Origin: Paenibacillus alvei DSM 29
Lineage (GTDB): Bacteria; Bacillota; Bacilli; Paenibacillales; Paenibacillaceae
Length of the DNA: 62,500 bases
NCBI RefSeq assembly: GCF_000293805.1
Contig: NZ_AMBZ01000002.1
Location: 652,501 to 715,000 of the forward strand
Direction of reading: 5' to 3'
The notes under the pieces were generated by a model. The model saw nothing but the letters and a program-made list of their open reading frames with translations, did no database searches and was not told the DNA's origin. Each line of letters begins with the position of its first letter. Position 1 is the first letter of the stretch. Shown one piece after another: positions 1 through 9,640 of this stretch. The position numbers and the translations under genes are program-made.

Positions 1-757
<757 letters not shown>

Positions 758-836
758 TATTTGATTCAACACGAACTTTCGCATTCAGTTTTCAAGGTAT
801 GACCTTGAACTTTATATTGGCACTAAGCCAATGCTG

Positions 837-953
837 TTTGGTGGCGATGGCGGAGGGGTTCCACACGTACCCATACCGAACACGACCGTTAAGCCCTCCA
901 GCGCCGATGGTACTTGGATCGCAGGGTCCCGGGAGAGTAGGACGTCGCCAAGC
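837..953 (+). rRNA. 5S ribosomal RNA
   Basis: A 117-base 5S rRNA lies about 80 bases after 23S. Its ends pair (tttggtggcga with gtcgccaagc), and the conserved loop text 'cccataccgaacacg' and 'gagagtaggacg' are in place. No tRNA follows it, so this operon ends with 5S. The frame that runs across this gene is not coding. Confidence 0.96.
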
Positions 954-957
954 ACAC

Positions 958-1000
958 AAAAACCACTGTTGAGATTACTCGATGGTGGTTTTTTTATTTT
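958..1000. terminator. rRNA operon terminator
   Basis: An aaccac/gtggtt stem is followed by seven or more T residues directly after 5S. A-residues before the stem mean it could also work for the convergent gene on the minus strand. Confidence 0.7.
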
Positions 1001-1006
1001 TATATG

Positions 1007-1026
1007 TGGTCGAATGTGGTCGAATC
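1007..1026. repeat. 10-bp tandem direct repeat
   Basis: The ten-base unit gtggtcgaat occurs twice in a row between the two hairpins downstream of 5S. No function is evident. Confidence 0.6.
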
Positions 1027-1089
1027 AAAAGAGCTGGCCTTTAGCACACATCCCCTGTGTCAAAGACCAGCTCTTTTGGCTTTTTTTAA
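1026..1089 (+). terminator. long hairpin, second terminator after the rRNA operon
   Basis: Twelve-base perfect arms (caaaagagctgg at 1026-1037 and ccagctcttttg at 1067-1078) enclose a further small stem (cacac/gtgtg) and are followed by a T run. It backs up the rRNA terminator and separates it from the convergent membrane gene. Confidence 0.75.
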
Positions 1090-1093
1090 AAAG

Positions 1094-1630
1094 TTACGCT
1101 TTATATAAGCAGAAATCCACTTCATTTACTTTGACAAGGCCGCTTGAGTCTGCAGCACGTAGTGTCAATATGCAATACCAACGCGGCGAGATAAGCCAAA
1201 TGTGCCAGAACACATGCAATAAGGTGAGTTCCAATGGGAGCCACGGACATAAGATAAGTATGACTAGAAACGTAATGGACGTCGTGTGCAGCATAATTTT
1301 CGTAATGTATCGCAGACTAATGAACTGTTGTGGAAGCGGTAAATAACCGATCCATGGCATACGCCACCTCCATGCCCATCTGCCCTTATATGTATACCTG
1401 TCGACGATAAAGATGGATCTGCCTATCACGTAGTGCAGCCATGCAATTAATACCCAGGAGGCTGCGATATAAGCAATACCGATCAGTCCGTTTTGATAAA
1501 GGGCTGCTGCAATGCACAGCAATGATAGCGTGACATAGGGGACGGTGAAAGGCTTCGTTAACCGAACTTTTTTTAGCAGCTGGTAGTTATAAAATGTTCG
1601 CTCCATTTCTTCATTACGTATGGTTGACAT
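1094..1630 (-). CDS. multi-pass membrane protein of unknown function
   Basis: This 178-residue protein is not one I recognise. It has hydrophobic segments near residues 30-46, 50-68 and 115-147, the last long enough for two passes, and a basic, tryptophan-rich stretch (KGRWAWRWR) between them, so it should sit in the cytoplasmic membrane. The start is an ATG preceded at proper distance by a strong aaggagg site on the minus strand. It is transcribed towards the rRNA operon and diverges from gin. The final residues run close to the hairpin at 1026-1078, which may end its transcript. Coding status is well supported; function is unknown. Confidence 0.75.
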   Translation of the reverse strand: MSTIRNEEMERTFYNYQLLKKVRLTKPFTVPYVTLSLLCIAAALYQNGLIGIAYIAASWVLIAWLHYVIGRSIFIVDRYTYKGRWAWRWRMPWIGYLPLPQQFISLRYITKIMLHTTSITFLVILILCPWLPLELTLLHVFWHIWLISPRWYCILTLRAADSSGLVKVNEVDFCLYKA

Positions 1631-1710
1631 TGAGCGAACCCTCCTTTTTCAAGTTGAACAATAAGTTATATATCGGTATTTATTCTATGAAAATGTAGAA
1701 GGAAGAGAAA

Positions 1711-1809
1711 ATGAAAAAGATACGTAAAAGGATCAAGCCTGCAAAAAAGGGTGCAAACCGTACAAACACCAATAAGGCCATTCGATCATACATATATAAA
1801 AACATTTGA
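1711..1809 (+). CDS. possible 32-residue highly basic peptide
   Basis: A short open frame starts with ATG after an agaaggaag ribosome-binding-like sequence. It encodes 32 residues starting MKKIRKRIKPAKKG, with about eleven Lys or Arg residues and no acidic residues. It lies between the divergent membrane gene and gin and ends just before the gin sigma-F type promoter. I do not recognise a family. It could be a small spore or nucleic-acid-binding peptide, or a chance frame in A-rich DNA. Confidence 0.35.
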   Translation: MKKIRKRIKPAKKGANRTNTNKAIRSYIYKNI

Positions 1810-1826
1810 AACCAGCTATGAAACTG

Positions 1827-1856
1827 GTATATATCCATAGAGTTGCGGGCATACTT
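1827..1856 (+). promoter_or_regulatory. sigma-F type promoter of gin
   Basis: GTATA (1827-1831), a 15-base spacer, and GGGCATACTT (1847-1856) match the sigma-F/sigma-G consensus (GywTA, GGnnAnAnTw) at all conserved positions. In B. subtilis csfB/gin is transcribed by sigma-F, so site and gene agree. Transcription would begin about 25 bases before the ATG. Confidence 0.7.
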
Positions 1857-1885
1857 ATCATATAACCTCTAAAGGTGGGATTGAC

Positions 1886-2068
1886 ATGGAACGTCAGGAT
1901 ACACACTGCATTGTGTGCGGTGAAGCGACGAATGACGGCATAATGGTCGTCAATCAATTTATTTGTACAGCATGTGAGCAAGAAATGGTGAAGACCGATG
2001 TGCAGGATTTAAAATATTCATTTTTTATTCATAAGCTAAAACGATTATGGCTGCACACACATGTGTAA
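1886..2068 (+). CDS. csfB: anti-sigma-G factor Gin (CsfB)
   Basis: This 60-residue zinc protein belongs to the Gin family, which binds sigma-G and keeps it inactive until the right sporulation stage; in B. subtilis it also acts on sigma-E. Two CxxC pairs are visible at residues 8-11 and 27-30 with the family spacing, and the second knuckle reads FICTACEQE. The length fits the B. subtilis protein (64 residues). The start ATG follows an aaaggtggga site. Position after the rRNA operon and upstream of a decarboxylase gene and tmk is as in Bacillus, though xpaC and yaaN are missing here. Upstream lies a sigma-F type promoter and downstream a clear terminator. Confidence 0.9.
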   Translation: MERQDTHCIVCGEATNDGIMVVNQFICTACEQEMVKTDVQDLKYSFFIHKLKRLWLHTHV

Positions 2069-2097
2069 GGAGAAACAACTTGATATGCTTAATCGCC

Positions 2098-2130
2098 AGA
2101 GCCCGATTCAGGGGGCTCTTTTTGCTTTTT
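2098..2130 (+). terminator. terminator after gin
   Basis: Arms agagccc and gggctct with a short loop, then a T-rich run. It separates gin from the decarboxylase gene. Confidence 0.8.
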
Positions 2131-2201
2131 ATTGGTCAACTGATGAAGAAGTTCACAATATAAGTTACAATAAATGAAGCAATGAAAAAGGGGTAACCTT
2201 A

Positions 2202-3815
2202 ATGGATAAACATAAGGAGACTTCTCAGTTGGCGCTTGCTGGACAGGAGCATGTGCGGGCGCCACTAGTGGAAGCTTTACTTAAATATAATCAAAATCAG
2301 CATGCTTCCTTCCATGTGCCTGGACATAAGGATGGAAAGTGGTATGCACATGAATCGCTGTCTCTATCTGGCCGAGAAGATTGGAATACACTTTTGCACA
2401 AAATGTCACTGCTTTTGACGATAGATGTGACAGAGGTAGAAGGTACAGATGATTTGCATCATCCAACAGAAGCTATCGCGGAGGCGCAGCAGTTAGCTGC
2501 TCAGTGCTTCGGTGCAGAGGAAACACATTTTCTTGTCGGAGGAAGTACGGTCGGAAATATAGCCCTCCTGATGAGTTGCTGTATTCAGCCGAATGATGTA
2601 GTCCTTGTACAGCGGAATGTCCATAAATCGGTCTTACACGGGCTTATGATGGCTGGAGCAAGAGCCGTCTTCCTTGCGCCGCAAATGGACAAGGGTAGTG
2701 GTCTCGCAACTGCCCCCAACAATGATACGGTGGAACAAGCACTCCAGGCTTATCCTAATGCGAAAGCCTTGTTTGTAACAAATCCCAATTACTATGGGAT
2801 GGGGATTAATCTGTGCGAGTTAGCAGAAATGGTTCATCGATATGATATTCCATTGCTGGTGGATGAAGCACATGGTGCACATTATGGCCTCCATCCAGCT
2901 TTCCCGGAATCCGCTCTTCAGGCAGGTGCAGATGGGGTTGTTCAATCCACGCATAAGATGCTTGGAGGTATGACGATGAGCGCGATGCTTCACGTTCAAG
3001 GAGCGAGGCTTAATCGAACCAGGCTGAAGAAGCTGCTTACGATGCTGCAAAGTTCAAGTCCTTCTTATCCGTTAATGGCTTCCCTTGATATAAGCCGTTA
3101 TTATTTAGCACGTAATGGACGAGAGGCGTTTGAGGAAGGACTCAAGGCGGTACAGCATGTACGTGCCGCTTTGGTTAATTTGACCGTATATGAGGTTATA
3201 GAGATACAAACTGCTAAACCGCAATCAGCATATTGCAGCCTTGATCCGTTCAAAGTAACGATTCGATGTACAAATGGACAATTAAGCGGATATGAGCTGC
3301 TTGAACGGCTTTCAGAGTATGGGTGTACTGCTGAAATGGCGGATTTGCAGCATGTGGTGCTTTCGTTCAGCCTTGGCAGCTCGTTAGAGGATGCACAGCG
3401 ATTAATTACAGCGCTGCAAGCGGTTGCGGTGACATTGGACGACAACACTCCATATACTAAGATACAGGTAGCCACCTATACAGAAAATATTGATACACCA
3501 GGGCGCTCCATTACGTTCGCTGACGGTCAGCGCATGTATTCTGAGCCAGTATCCTTCTCGATATATGAACAAGAGAGTGTTCGAACGAAGCGAGTATCTG
3601 TACATGAGGCTGTAGGTCATAAGGCTGCGGAATCTGTTGTTCCGTATCCTCCAGGTATTCCATTACTGTATCCGGGTGAAATCATTACTGAGGCTGCTGC
3701 ACAGGAGCTGATAATGCTTGCACACGCCGGGGCCAAGTGTCATGATGCAGAAGATGAATCCTTGCTGACGGTTCGTGTTGTCGTTACAGAAGATGAGAAG
3801 GGGATTGAGGATTAA
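2202..3815 (+). CDS. Orn/Lys/Arg decarboxylase family PLP enzyme (YaaO-like)
   Basis: This 537-residue cytosolic protein is an aminotransferase fold-type I decarboxylase of the lysine/ornithine/arginine group. The FHVPGHKDG motif lies near residue 38, [10 protein letters not shown] near 222, and the cofactor lysine in STHKMLGG is residue 252; the C-terminal domain contains [13 protein letters not shown]. Substrate cannot be fixed from sequence; B. subtilis YaaO occupies the same position before tmk and SpeA is a close relative. The ATG follows aaaaaggggt. tmk begins two bases after its stop, so the two are probably cotranscribed. Confidence 0.9.
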   Translation: MDKHKETSQLALAGQEHVRAPLVEALLKYNQNQHASFHVPGHKDGKWYAHESLSLSGREDWNTLLHKMSLLLTIDVTEVEGTDDLHHPTEAIAEAQQLAAQCFGAEETHFLVGGSTVGNIALLMSCCIQPNDVVLVQRNVHKSVLHGLMMAGARAVFLAPQMDKGSGLATAPNNDTVEQALQAYPNAKALFVTNPNYYGMGINLCELAEMVHRYDIPLLVDEAHGAHYGLHPAFPESALQAGADGVVQSTHKMLGGMTMSAMLHVQGARLNRTRLKKLLTMLQSSSPSYPLMASLDISRYYLARNGREAFEEGLKAVQHVRAALVNLTVYEVIEIQTAKPQSAYCSLDPFKVTIRCTNGQLSGYELLERLSEYGCTAEMADLQHVVLSFSLGSSLEDAQRLITALQAVAVTLDDNTPYTKIQVATYTENIDTPGRSITFADGQRMYSEPVSFSIYEQESVRTKRVSVHEAVGHKAAESVVPYPPGIPLLYPGEIITEAAAQELIMLAHAGAKCHDAEDESLLTVRVVVTEDEKGIED

Positions 3816-3817
3816 CA

Positions 3818-4492
3818 ATGGTGAAGCAGCAACAAATAGAGCGTTCAGGATGGTTCATAACACTGGAAGGTGGGGAAGGAGCCGGCAAGTCATCTGCGAT
3901 TGAGCTGTTAACGAATAAGCTGAAGCAGCAAGAGCTTGATGTCGTGGTAACGCGGGAACCAGGAGGAGTCCGAATTGCGGAGAAGATTCGCAGCATCATT
4001 CTGAACCCTGAGCATACGGAAATGGATGCACGAACAGAAGCGCTGCTATATGCAGCGGCGCGCAGACAACATTTGGTGGAGGTTGTCGTTCCGGCTATAG
4101 AGCGAGGGGCGATCGTCCTGTGTGACCGCTTCGTCGATAGCTCACTCGCCTATCAGGGTTATGCACGTAGACTCGGCATGGAGGATGTGTGGGAGATCAA
4201 TCGTTTTGCCATACACGATATGATGCCGGATATTACGTTCTGGTTAGATATTGATCCGCAGGCAGGATTGAATCGGATCGCGGCGAATCAGAACCGCGAG
4301 GTTAATCGGCTCGATCAAGAGCAGCTTGCATTCCATGAAGCGGTGCGCGAGGGATATGATCAAATTGCGAAACAGCATCCTGAACGGATTGTACAGTTGG
4401 ATGCAACACAGACGCTAACAGAAATAAGTAAGCAAATGTACGACATTTTATGTGAACGAACGCAGGATTTTGCAGTACGGATGTATAAATAA
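3818..4492 (+). CDS. tmk: thymidylate kinase
   Basis: dTMP kinase phosphorylates dTMP to dTDP for DNA synthesis. The 224-residue protein has the P-loop GGEGAGKS at residues 18-25, the DR motif with its serine ([12 protein letters not shown]) near 105, and the lid region with conserved arginines after residue 145. It starts two bases after the decarboxylase stop, and its ribosome-binding site (gaagggga) lies in the end of that gene. It leads the block darA, yaaR, holB, ricT, yabA, the standard Firmicute order. Length is typical. Confidence 0.97.
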   Translation: MVKQQQIERSGWFITLEGGEGAGKSSAIELLTNKLKQQELDVVVTREPGGVRIAEKIRSIILNPEHTEMDARTEALLYAAARRQHLVEVVVPAIERGAIVLCDRFVDSSLAYQGYARRLGMEDVWEINRFAIHDMMPDITFWLDIDPQAGLNRIAANQNREVNRLDQEQLAFHEAVREGYDQIAKQHPERIVQLDATQTLTEISKQMYDILCERTQDFAVRMYK

Positions 4493-4552
4493 ATAACATC
4501 ATTCCATATATGAATGGACAAGAATATTATATTTTAGGGAGGATGACCAGGC

Positions 4553-4881
4553 ATGAAAATGGTTGTAGCCATTGTACAAGACAAAGACAGCAATCGACTC
4601 TCTGGTGCATTAGTAAAGGCGAATTTAAGAGCAACCAAGCTGGCGAGTACGGGTGGATTTTTGCGTGCAGGCAATACGACGTTCATGATAGGTGTGGAGG
4701 ATGATCAAGTGAGCACCGTCCTGAATGTCATCCGAAACAACTGCAAGGTAAGAGACCAACTCGTAACTCCGGTAACGCCACTAAGTGGAACATCAGATTC
4801 TTATATGCCGCTTCCTGTTGAGGTACAGGTGGGGGAGCAACGGTATTCGTGCTTCCGGTCGAGCGGTTCGAGCATTTTTAA
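4553..4881 (+). CDS. darA: c-di-AMP receptor PII-like protein DarA, frameshifted near the 3' end
   Basis: DarA (YaaQ) is a trimeric PII-like protein that binds cyclic di-AMP. The N-terminal 95 residues match the family well (VVAIVQDKDSNRL, STGGFLRAGNTTFMIGVE). As read, the frame then runs on to 4924 with an unrelated tail. The other frame, entered at the run of five G at 4831-4835, gives VFVLPVERFEHF and a stop at 4879-4881, the normal DarA ending. Adding one G gives a 109-residue protein, exactly the B. subtilis length. I therefore give the restored coordinates. The missing base is most likely a sequencing error; a real frameshift would extend the protein to 123 residues. Confidence 0.9.
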
Positions 4882-4981
4882 TCATTCGTTTTCGATATTA
4901 CGATATAATAGTAAGAACCAGTAAGGTAAGTGAGTTCGATCAGAGCATGACTATGAAGTGAGAAATTGCAGGTGATATAGA

Positions 4982-5425
4982 GTGAAAATTAATCCTGGAT
5001 TTCGTCCCCTCGGTACTGATGTGCGAATGGGCGAAACGGTAACGAAGCCCGTTCAGCACAAGTCTTTTGCTGATATGATGAACAATCGTCACGATCAAGC
5101 CAGCAATGACGAACTGCAGCAGCGGCTGCAGGATATATACCGTCAAGGGGAACGACTAGCGAAGTCAATGACGATTCGTGAGCTTCGCATGTATCGGATG
5201 ATGGTGAAGCGATTTTTAGAGGATACAGTAAGACGGAATCTAAAAATAAAAGAAACACGCGGATGGGATCGGCGCGGCAAAAGCAAACGGTATCAAATCG
5301 TCGATGAGATTGATAGTGCTCTCATTGAGCTGGCAGATCATCTGTTGGAGTCGGAGCAAGGCAAGATTGAACTGCTTCATAAAGTAGGAGAAATACGTGG
5401 AATGCTGATTAACCTTTGTTTCTAG
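4982..5425 (+). CDS. yaaR: YaaR family protein (DUF327)
   Basis: A 147-residue helical, strongly charged protein of the YaaR family, whose function is not established. It starts at GTG after an aggtgat site and keeps the conserved C-terminal part with RETRGWDRRGK-like text and a long amphipathic helix (IDSALIELADHLLE). Its place between darA and holB is constant among Bacilli, which suggests a link to replication or c-di-AMP biology, but that is inference from context only. Length agrees with the family (146 residues in B. subtilis). Confidence 0.88.
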   Translation: MKINPGFRPLGTDVRMGETVTKPVQHKSFADMMNNRHDQASNDELQQRLQDIYRQGERLAKSMTIRELRMYRMMVKRFLEDTVRRNLKIKETRGWDRRGKSKRYQIVDEIDSALIELADHLLESEQGKIELLHKVGEIRGMLINLCF

Positions 5426-5522
5426 ATAGACGAGGCTGATTCCTCCCCTATCATTTAACTTGGAGCGAGCAGCTTGCTCGGTATCGCATTCTGGTTATAT
5501 ATATGGAAGGAACACGTATACC

Positions 5523-6502
5523 ATGTCGTTTGAACAAATTCTCGGTCAGGATCGAGCAAAAAAATATTGCAAAATGGATTGCGCGCTGACAAAGTATCTC
5601 ATGCCTACCTATTCAGTGGACCGAAAGGAACAGGCCGCATGGCTGCTGCGTTAACCTTTACCAAGGCGCTGTTCTGTGAACGTATGACAGATGATGCATG
5701 TGGGGAATGTCTTTCTTGTCGGAAAATTGAGCATGGGAACCATCCTGACGTGCATCTTATCGCACCAGAGGGACAGTCGATTAAAATCGATCAAATTCGT
5801 GAGCTGCAGCGCGAATTTTCCTATCGGACCCAAGCTACAGGCCGTAAGGTATACATTATGGAGCAGGCGGAGAAGATGACCGTTCAAGCGGCCAACAGCC
5901 TGCTTAAATTTTTGGAGGAGCCGACAAGCCCCGCAGTGGCTATCCTAATAACAGAGAATGGACAAGCGATGCTGCCAACCATTCAATCCCGTTCGCAGCT
6001 CGTCCCATTCACGCCCCAAGATCCGCACCTTATTTGCCAAACGCTTGTGGCAGAAGGCTGCCCAGTTGTATTGGCTCGTGCTGCTGTCTATCTTGTAAAT
6101 GGCCTTGAAGCAGGGCGCGAGTTGTGTGGACAGAATTGGTTTGCAGAAGTAAGAAACGTAATGTTACAATTAGGAAAGGAGTGCGAAGCAAGACTGCCTT
6201 CCGCACTTCTAACCGCACAGCAGAAGTTGTTTAAGACCGAGCTTGCCGAACATACGGACATGCTGTTCCGTTTGTTCCATCTCTGGTTTCGAGATATGTT
6301 GAATTACCAATACAACCGGCAGGAGAGTCTCGTCTTTATCGATCAGCTTGATACAATCAGCAAGCTGGCTTGGACGAAATCAGCTGAAGGATGGATTCGG
6401 TGCATGGATGCGGCAACGGAGGCGCAAAAGCGGGTGCGCGCCAATGTCAGCCCGCAGCTTGCTTGCGAGCAGTTTCTGGTTGGAATCCAAGGAGGTACTT
6501 GA
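5523..6502 (+). pseudogene. holB: DNA polymerase III delta' subunit HolB, apparent single-base frameshift
   Basis: HolB is the delta' subunit of the clamp loader. The start ATG at 5523 opens MSFEQILGQDRAKK, then the frame breaks at a run of seven A (5558-5564); the rest of the protein continues in another frame as LQNGLRADKVSHAYLFSGP up to 6502. One extra A (eight in all) restores the sequence. The remaining protein has the degenerate P-loop SGPKGTGR, the zinc-binding cysteines CGECLSC and the sensor region LLKFLEEPTSP. HolB is essential, so I read this as a missed base, not a dead gene. It is followed immediately by ricT, sharing the tight tmk-yabA layout. Confidence 0.9.
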
Positions 6503-7303
6503 TTGTATAATGTAGTCGGCGTCCGTTTTAAGAGAGCGGGCAAAATATACTATTTCGACCCGGTCGAATGGCCGGTCCAGAGGGACCAGCATGTGATCGT
6601 CGAAACGGCGCGCGGCATCGAGTACGGCAAAGTCGTGATTGGTCCGAAGACCGTCGGTGAGAACGATGTGGTGCTTCCCTTAAAGAAAGTCATTCGCATC
6701 GCCAATGAAGCAGACGCAACACTGGTAGAAGCGAATCGACAAGCAACAAAAGATGCGTTCGCAACTTGTATGGACAAAATTAGAGCGCATCAGTTGAAAA
6801 TGAAGCTTGTAGATGTTGAATATACGTTTGATCGGAACAAAATCATCTTTTACTTTACGGCAGAAGGACGCGTGGACTTCCGCGAGCTGGTCAAGGACTT
6901 GGCCAGCGTGTTCCGGACACGGATTGAGCTGCGGCAGATTGGTGTGCGTGACGAGGCTAAGATGCTTGGCGGCATCGGGCCTTGCGGGCGAGTGCTATGC
7001 TGCTCCTCCTGGTTAGGTGATTTTGAACCGGTATCCATTAAAATGGCAAAAGACCAGAACTTATCGCTGAATCCTACGAAAATATCCGGTTTGTGCGGTC
7101 GCTTGATGTGCTGCCTGAAATACGAGCATGACAATTATGAAAGCGTGAAAGAAGAGCTTCCTACAGTCGGCAAGTGGGTTGTTACTTCGATAGGAGAGGG
7201 CAAAGTCGTCGGTATAAATGCCGGAGAACGTAAAGTGCACGTCCAACTGGCTGAAATCGGCAAAGTAAAAGATTTTCCTTTCGACGACGTTGTCGTAAAA
7301 TAA
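6503..7303 (+). CDS. ricT: RicT (YaaT), PSP1-domain Fe-S protein
   Basis: RicT is part of the RicA-RicF-RicT complex, which in B. subtilis aids RNase Y-dependent mRNA maturation and affects Spo0A phosphorylation and competence. The 266-residue protein contains the PSP1 C-terminal domain and cysteine clusters CGRVLCC near residue 162 and LCGRLMCC near residue 196, which carry iron-sulfur clusters in the characterised protein. It starts with TTG one base after the holB stop, with the ggaggt ribosome site inside the holB end, so coupling to holB is expected. The neighbour yabA follows after about 30 bases. Confidence 0.93.
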   Translation: MYNVVGVRFKRAGKIYYFDPVEWPVQRDQHVIVETARGIEYGKVVIGPKTVGENDVVLPLKKVIRIANEADATLVEANRQATKDAFATCMDKIRAHQLKMKLVDVEYTFDRNKIIFYFTAEGRVDFRELVKDLASVFRTRIELRQIGVRDEAKMLGGIGPCGRVLCCSSWLGDFEPVSIKMAKDQNLSLNPTKISGLCGRLMCCLKYEHDNYESVKEELPTVGKWVVTSIGEGKVVGINAGERKVHVQLAEIGKVKDFPFDDVVVK

Positions 7304-7336
7304 ATAGCGGACATTTTCACGCTCTGGGGTGGGAAC

Positions 7337-7720
7337 TTGGAGAAGAAAGACATTTTTGCGCAGATTCATGAATTGGAAACGCATATGGGAGACCTTCATC
7401 AAGAGCTTGGTGCGCTGAAACTCGTCGTCAAAGAGCTGCTGGAAGAGAATCAACGCTTGTGGATGGAGAATCAGCAGCTGCGCAAAGTACTGCACCACGA
7501 GCATCACGAGCACTTGGAAGTTGAACCAGAGGTGAAGGGAGACTCTACACCCGCAGTTCATCCTGATCCAAATGGAGATTCCAAAGAGAACGTGGTAGGC
7601 GAAGGGTACGATAATCTAGCGCGGCTGTATCATGAAGGGTTTCACATTTGCAACGTGTATTATGGACATTTGCGGACGGAAGGTGACTGTTTGTTCTGTC
7701 TGTCCTTCCTCAATAAATAA
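7337..7720 (+). CDS. yabA: replication initiation control protein YabA
   Basis: YabA restrains initiation by binding DnaA and the DnaN clamp. The 127-residue protein starts with TTG after ggggtgggaac and shows an N-terminal leucine-rich coiled coil (about residues 1-55), a variable acidic, His-rich linker, and a C-terminal zinc-binding domain with [10 protein letters not shown] and DCLFCLSFL. Gene position directly after ricT is the family norm. A GC-rich terminator follows, closing the tmk-yabA transcript. Confidence 0.93.
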   Translation: MEKKDIFAQIHELETHMGDLHQELGALKLVVKELLEENQRLWMENQQLRKVLHHEHHEHLEVEPEVKGDSTPAVHPDPNGDSKENVVGEGYDNLARLYHEGFHICNVYYGHLRTEGDCLFCLSFLNK

Positions 7721-7725
7721 CCGCG

Positions 7726-7776
7726 GCCGTAGGTCAGTGGAACCGGAAAGAGGGTTCCCGACCTGCGGCTTTTTCA
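7726..7776 (+). terminator. terminator after yabA
   Basis: The arms gccgtaggtc and gacctgcggc pair with one wobble, an inner ggaacc/ggttcc stem extends it, and a T run follows. Confidence 0.75.
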
Positions 7777-7881
7777 TCATAATAAGGATAGTTAGATGCT
7801 TCATCAGAAAGTTCTTTCACAAAGATATGGAATATGGCGTAGTTTACTTACACGAATGAATGAAGTAAAGGCAGGAACGAT

Positions 7882-8655
7882 ATGGAGAATAGAAATGATG
7901 CGATCGAGCTGCATCCGTCTGAGAGGCTCGACGACTTGCTCACTCATCAATTACAGATTATACAGAGCTCGGAGGTATTCAGCTTCTCCATGGATGCGGT
8001 TCTGCTTGCTCGATTTGCTTCTGTACCAATGCGTGGGCGCATAATGGATTTATGTACGGGCAATGGGGTGGTTCCTCTGCTCATGTCCACACGGACGAAT
8101 GCACAGATCGATGGGTTAGAGATACAATCAAGACTCGCGGATATGGCGAGCCGCAGCATCAGGCTGAATGGACTGGAAGAACGAATTCGCATTATCGAGG
8201 GGGATTTAAAATCATTCGAGCCGAATCCAGAGCGCCCGTTCTACGAAATGGTGACCGTGAACCCGCCTTATATGCCATTAACAGCAGGCGACATTAAGGA
8301 AAACAAACATTATGCGTTAGCGCGCAGTGAAGTTGCCTGTACGCTTGAGGATGTCATTCGTACGAGTGCGAAGCTACTGCGAACGGGTGGGAAGCTAGCC
8401 ATGGTTCATCGTCCTAGCCGATTAACAGATATTTTATCGTTGATGAGAGCTTATCGACTAGAGCCTAAGCGAATCCGCTTCGTTCATCCTCGTGAGGAGG
8501 ATGAGGCCAATATGGTGCTTATTGAGTCTGCGCGTGACGGGAAGCCAGATGTACGGCTATTACCGCCGCTGATCGTATATAATGAAGAGAATGAATATCG
8601 TGAGGAATTAATGGATATCTATTATGGGAAAGCTTCGCAGCTGAAGGATGGATAA
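7882..8655 (+). CDS. trmN6: tRNA1(Val) A37 N6-methyltransferase (YabB/TrmN6)
   Basis: A class I SAM-dependent methyltransferase of 257 residues. The SAM site reads MDLCTGNGVVPLL near residue 56 and the adenine-N6 catalytic motif NPPYM is near residue 128. The family methylates A37 of tRNA1(Val). The ATG follows aaaggcaggaa. Its stop overlaps rsmI by eight bases, which indicates an operon. The GIY-YIG gene yazA, present between these two genes in B. subtilis, is absent here. Confidence 0.9.
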   Translation: MENRNDAIELHPSERLDDLLTHQLQIIQSSEVFSFSMDAVLLARFASVPMRGRIMDLCTGNGVVPLLMSTRTNAQIDGLEIQSRLADMASRSIRLNGLEERIRIIEGDLKSFEPNPERPFYEMVTVNPPYMPLTAGDIKENKHYALARSEVACTLEDVIRTSAKLLRTGGKLAMVHRPSRLTDILSLMRAYRLEPKRIRFVHPREEDEANMVLIESARDGKPDVRLLPPLIVYNEENEYREELMDIYYGKASQLKDG

Positions 8656-9547
8656 TATGCAATTGACGGAACAATATAGCTACCAGCAACAGGCGGAAAA
8701 TGCAGGCGCATTATATCTTGTCGGCACACCGATCGGAAATCTGGAGGATATGACATTTCGAGCGGTTCGTATCCTGCGGGAAGCAGATATTATTGCAGCC
8801 GAAGATACGCGCGAGACGAGGAAATTGCTGAGTCATTTTGAAATTACGGGGAAGACGCTGTATAGCTATCATGAGCATAATAAGCAAGCAAGCGGACCGG
8901 AGCTTGTCCGTATTATGGAAGAGGGGAAACGTATCGCCCTCGTGAGCGACGCTGGGTTACCCGCTATTTCAGATCCAGGCGCAGATTTGGTGCAGTTGAC
9001 TGTAGAGGCCGGCATACCGGTTATACCGATACCTGGCCCGAATGCGGCCCTTTCAGCCTTGATTGCTTCAGGACTTCCTACGGATCGCTTCACATTTGTT
9101 GGTTTTCTTCCACGTGAGAAGAAACATGCGGATGCTGTGCTTGCTTCGCTACGTGTGGAAGCAGGTACATTGTTATTTTATGAGTCTCCGCACCGTATTG
9201 CGAAGACACTTGATCGATTCGTCACGGCATTCGGAGACAGCCGGCGCATTACAATTGCACGCGAACTGACGAAGCGGTACGAACATTTCATACGTGGAAC
9301 CGTCGGCGAATGTATTGCCTATATAGCGGAGCATCCGCCTCTTGGGGAATGCTGCATCGTGGTCGAGAGCGCTGACGAGAATCAATCGTCTGAAGGAGCG
9401 GGACAAGCATGGTGGCATGAACTGACTGAAGAAGAACATGTTGCACATTATGAGCGTGAACAAGGGGTATCCCGTAAAGATGCGATGAAGCTTGCAGCAA
9501 AAGATCGCGGTGTATCCAAACGAGACATTTATCAGGCTTTACTATAA
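8648..9547 (+). CDS. rsmI: 16S rRNA (cytidine1402-2'-O)-methyltransferase RsmI
   Basis: RsmI adds the 2'-O-methyl group to C1402 in the decoding centre of 16S rRNA. The 299-residue protein has the family signatures LVGTPIGNLEDMTFRAVR near residue 25, AEDTRETRKLL, and SDAGLPAISDPG near residue 100. The ATG at 8648 overlaps trmN6 by eight bases; a second ATG at 8657 is possible. It is the last rightward gene before the convergent abrB. Confidence 0.95.
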   Translation: MDNMQLTEQYSYQQQAENAGALYLVGTPIGNLEDMTFRAVRILREADIIAAEDTRETRKLLSHFEITGKTLYSYHEHNKQASGPELVRIMEEGKRIALVSDAGLPAISDPGADLVQLTVEAGIPVIPIPGPNAALSALIASGLPTDRFTFVGFLPREKKHADAVLASLRVEAGTLLFYESPHRIAKTLDRFVTAFGDSRRITIARELTKRYEHFIRGTVGECIAYIAEHPPLGECCIVVESADENQSSEGAGQAWWHELTEEEHVAHYEREQGVSRKDAMKLAAKDRGVSKRDIYQALL

Positions 9548-9640
9548 GGGACGCTTGGATGCAATGAATCTTATGAAGATAATGGATCTTTAAAGATCTC
9601 ATTAATAGTAGTGTAATCGGCAAAATCCCTTGCTAGAAAG

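Noticed and set aside
831..1346. 171-codon plus-strand frame covering 5S and the terminators
   Set aside because: It runs through 5S rRNA, two terminator hairpins and the antisense of the membrane gene.
4831..4835. programmed ribosomal frameshifting in darA, holB, yabQ, yabT or the flippase
   Set aside because: No shared slippery heptamer with downstream pseudoknot is visible, the families do not use frameshifting, and five cases with one missing homopolymer base each fit miscalling better.
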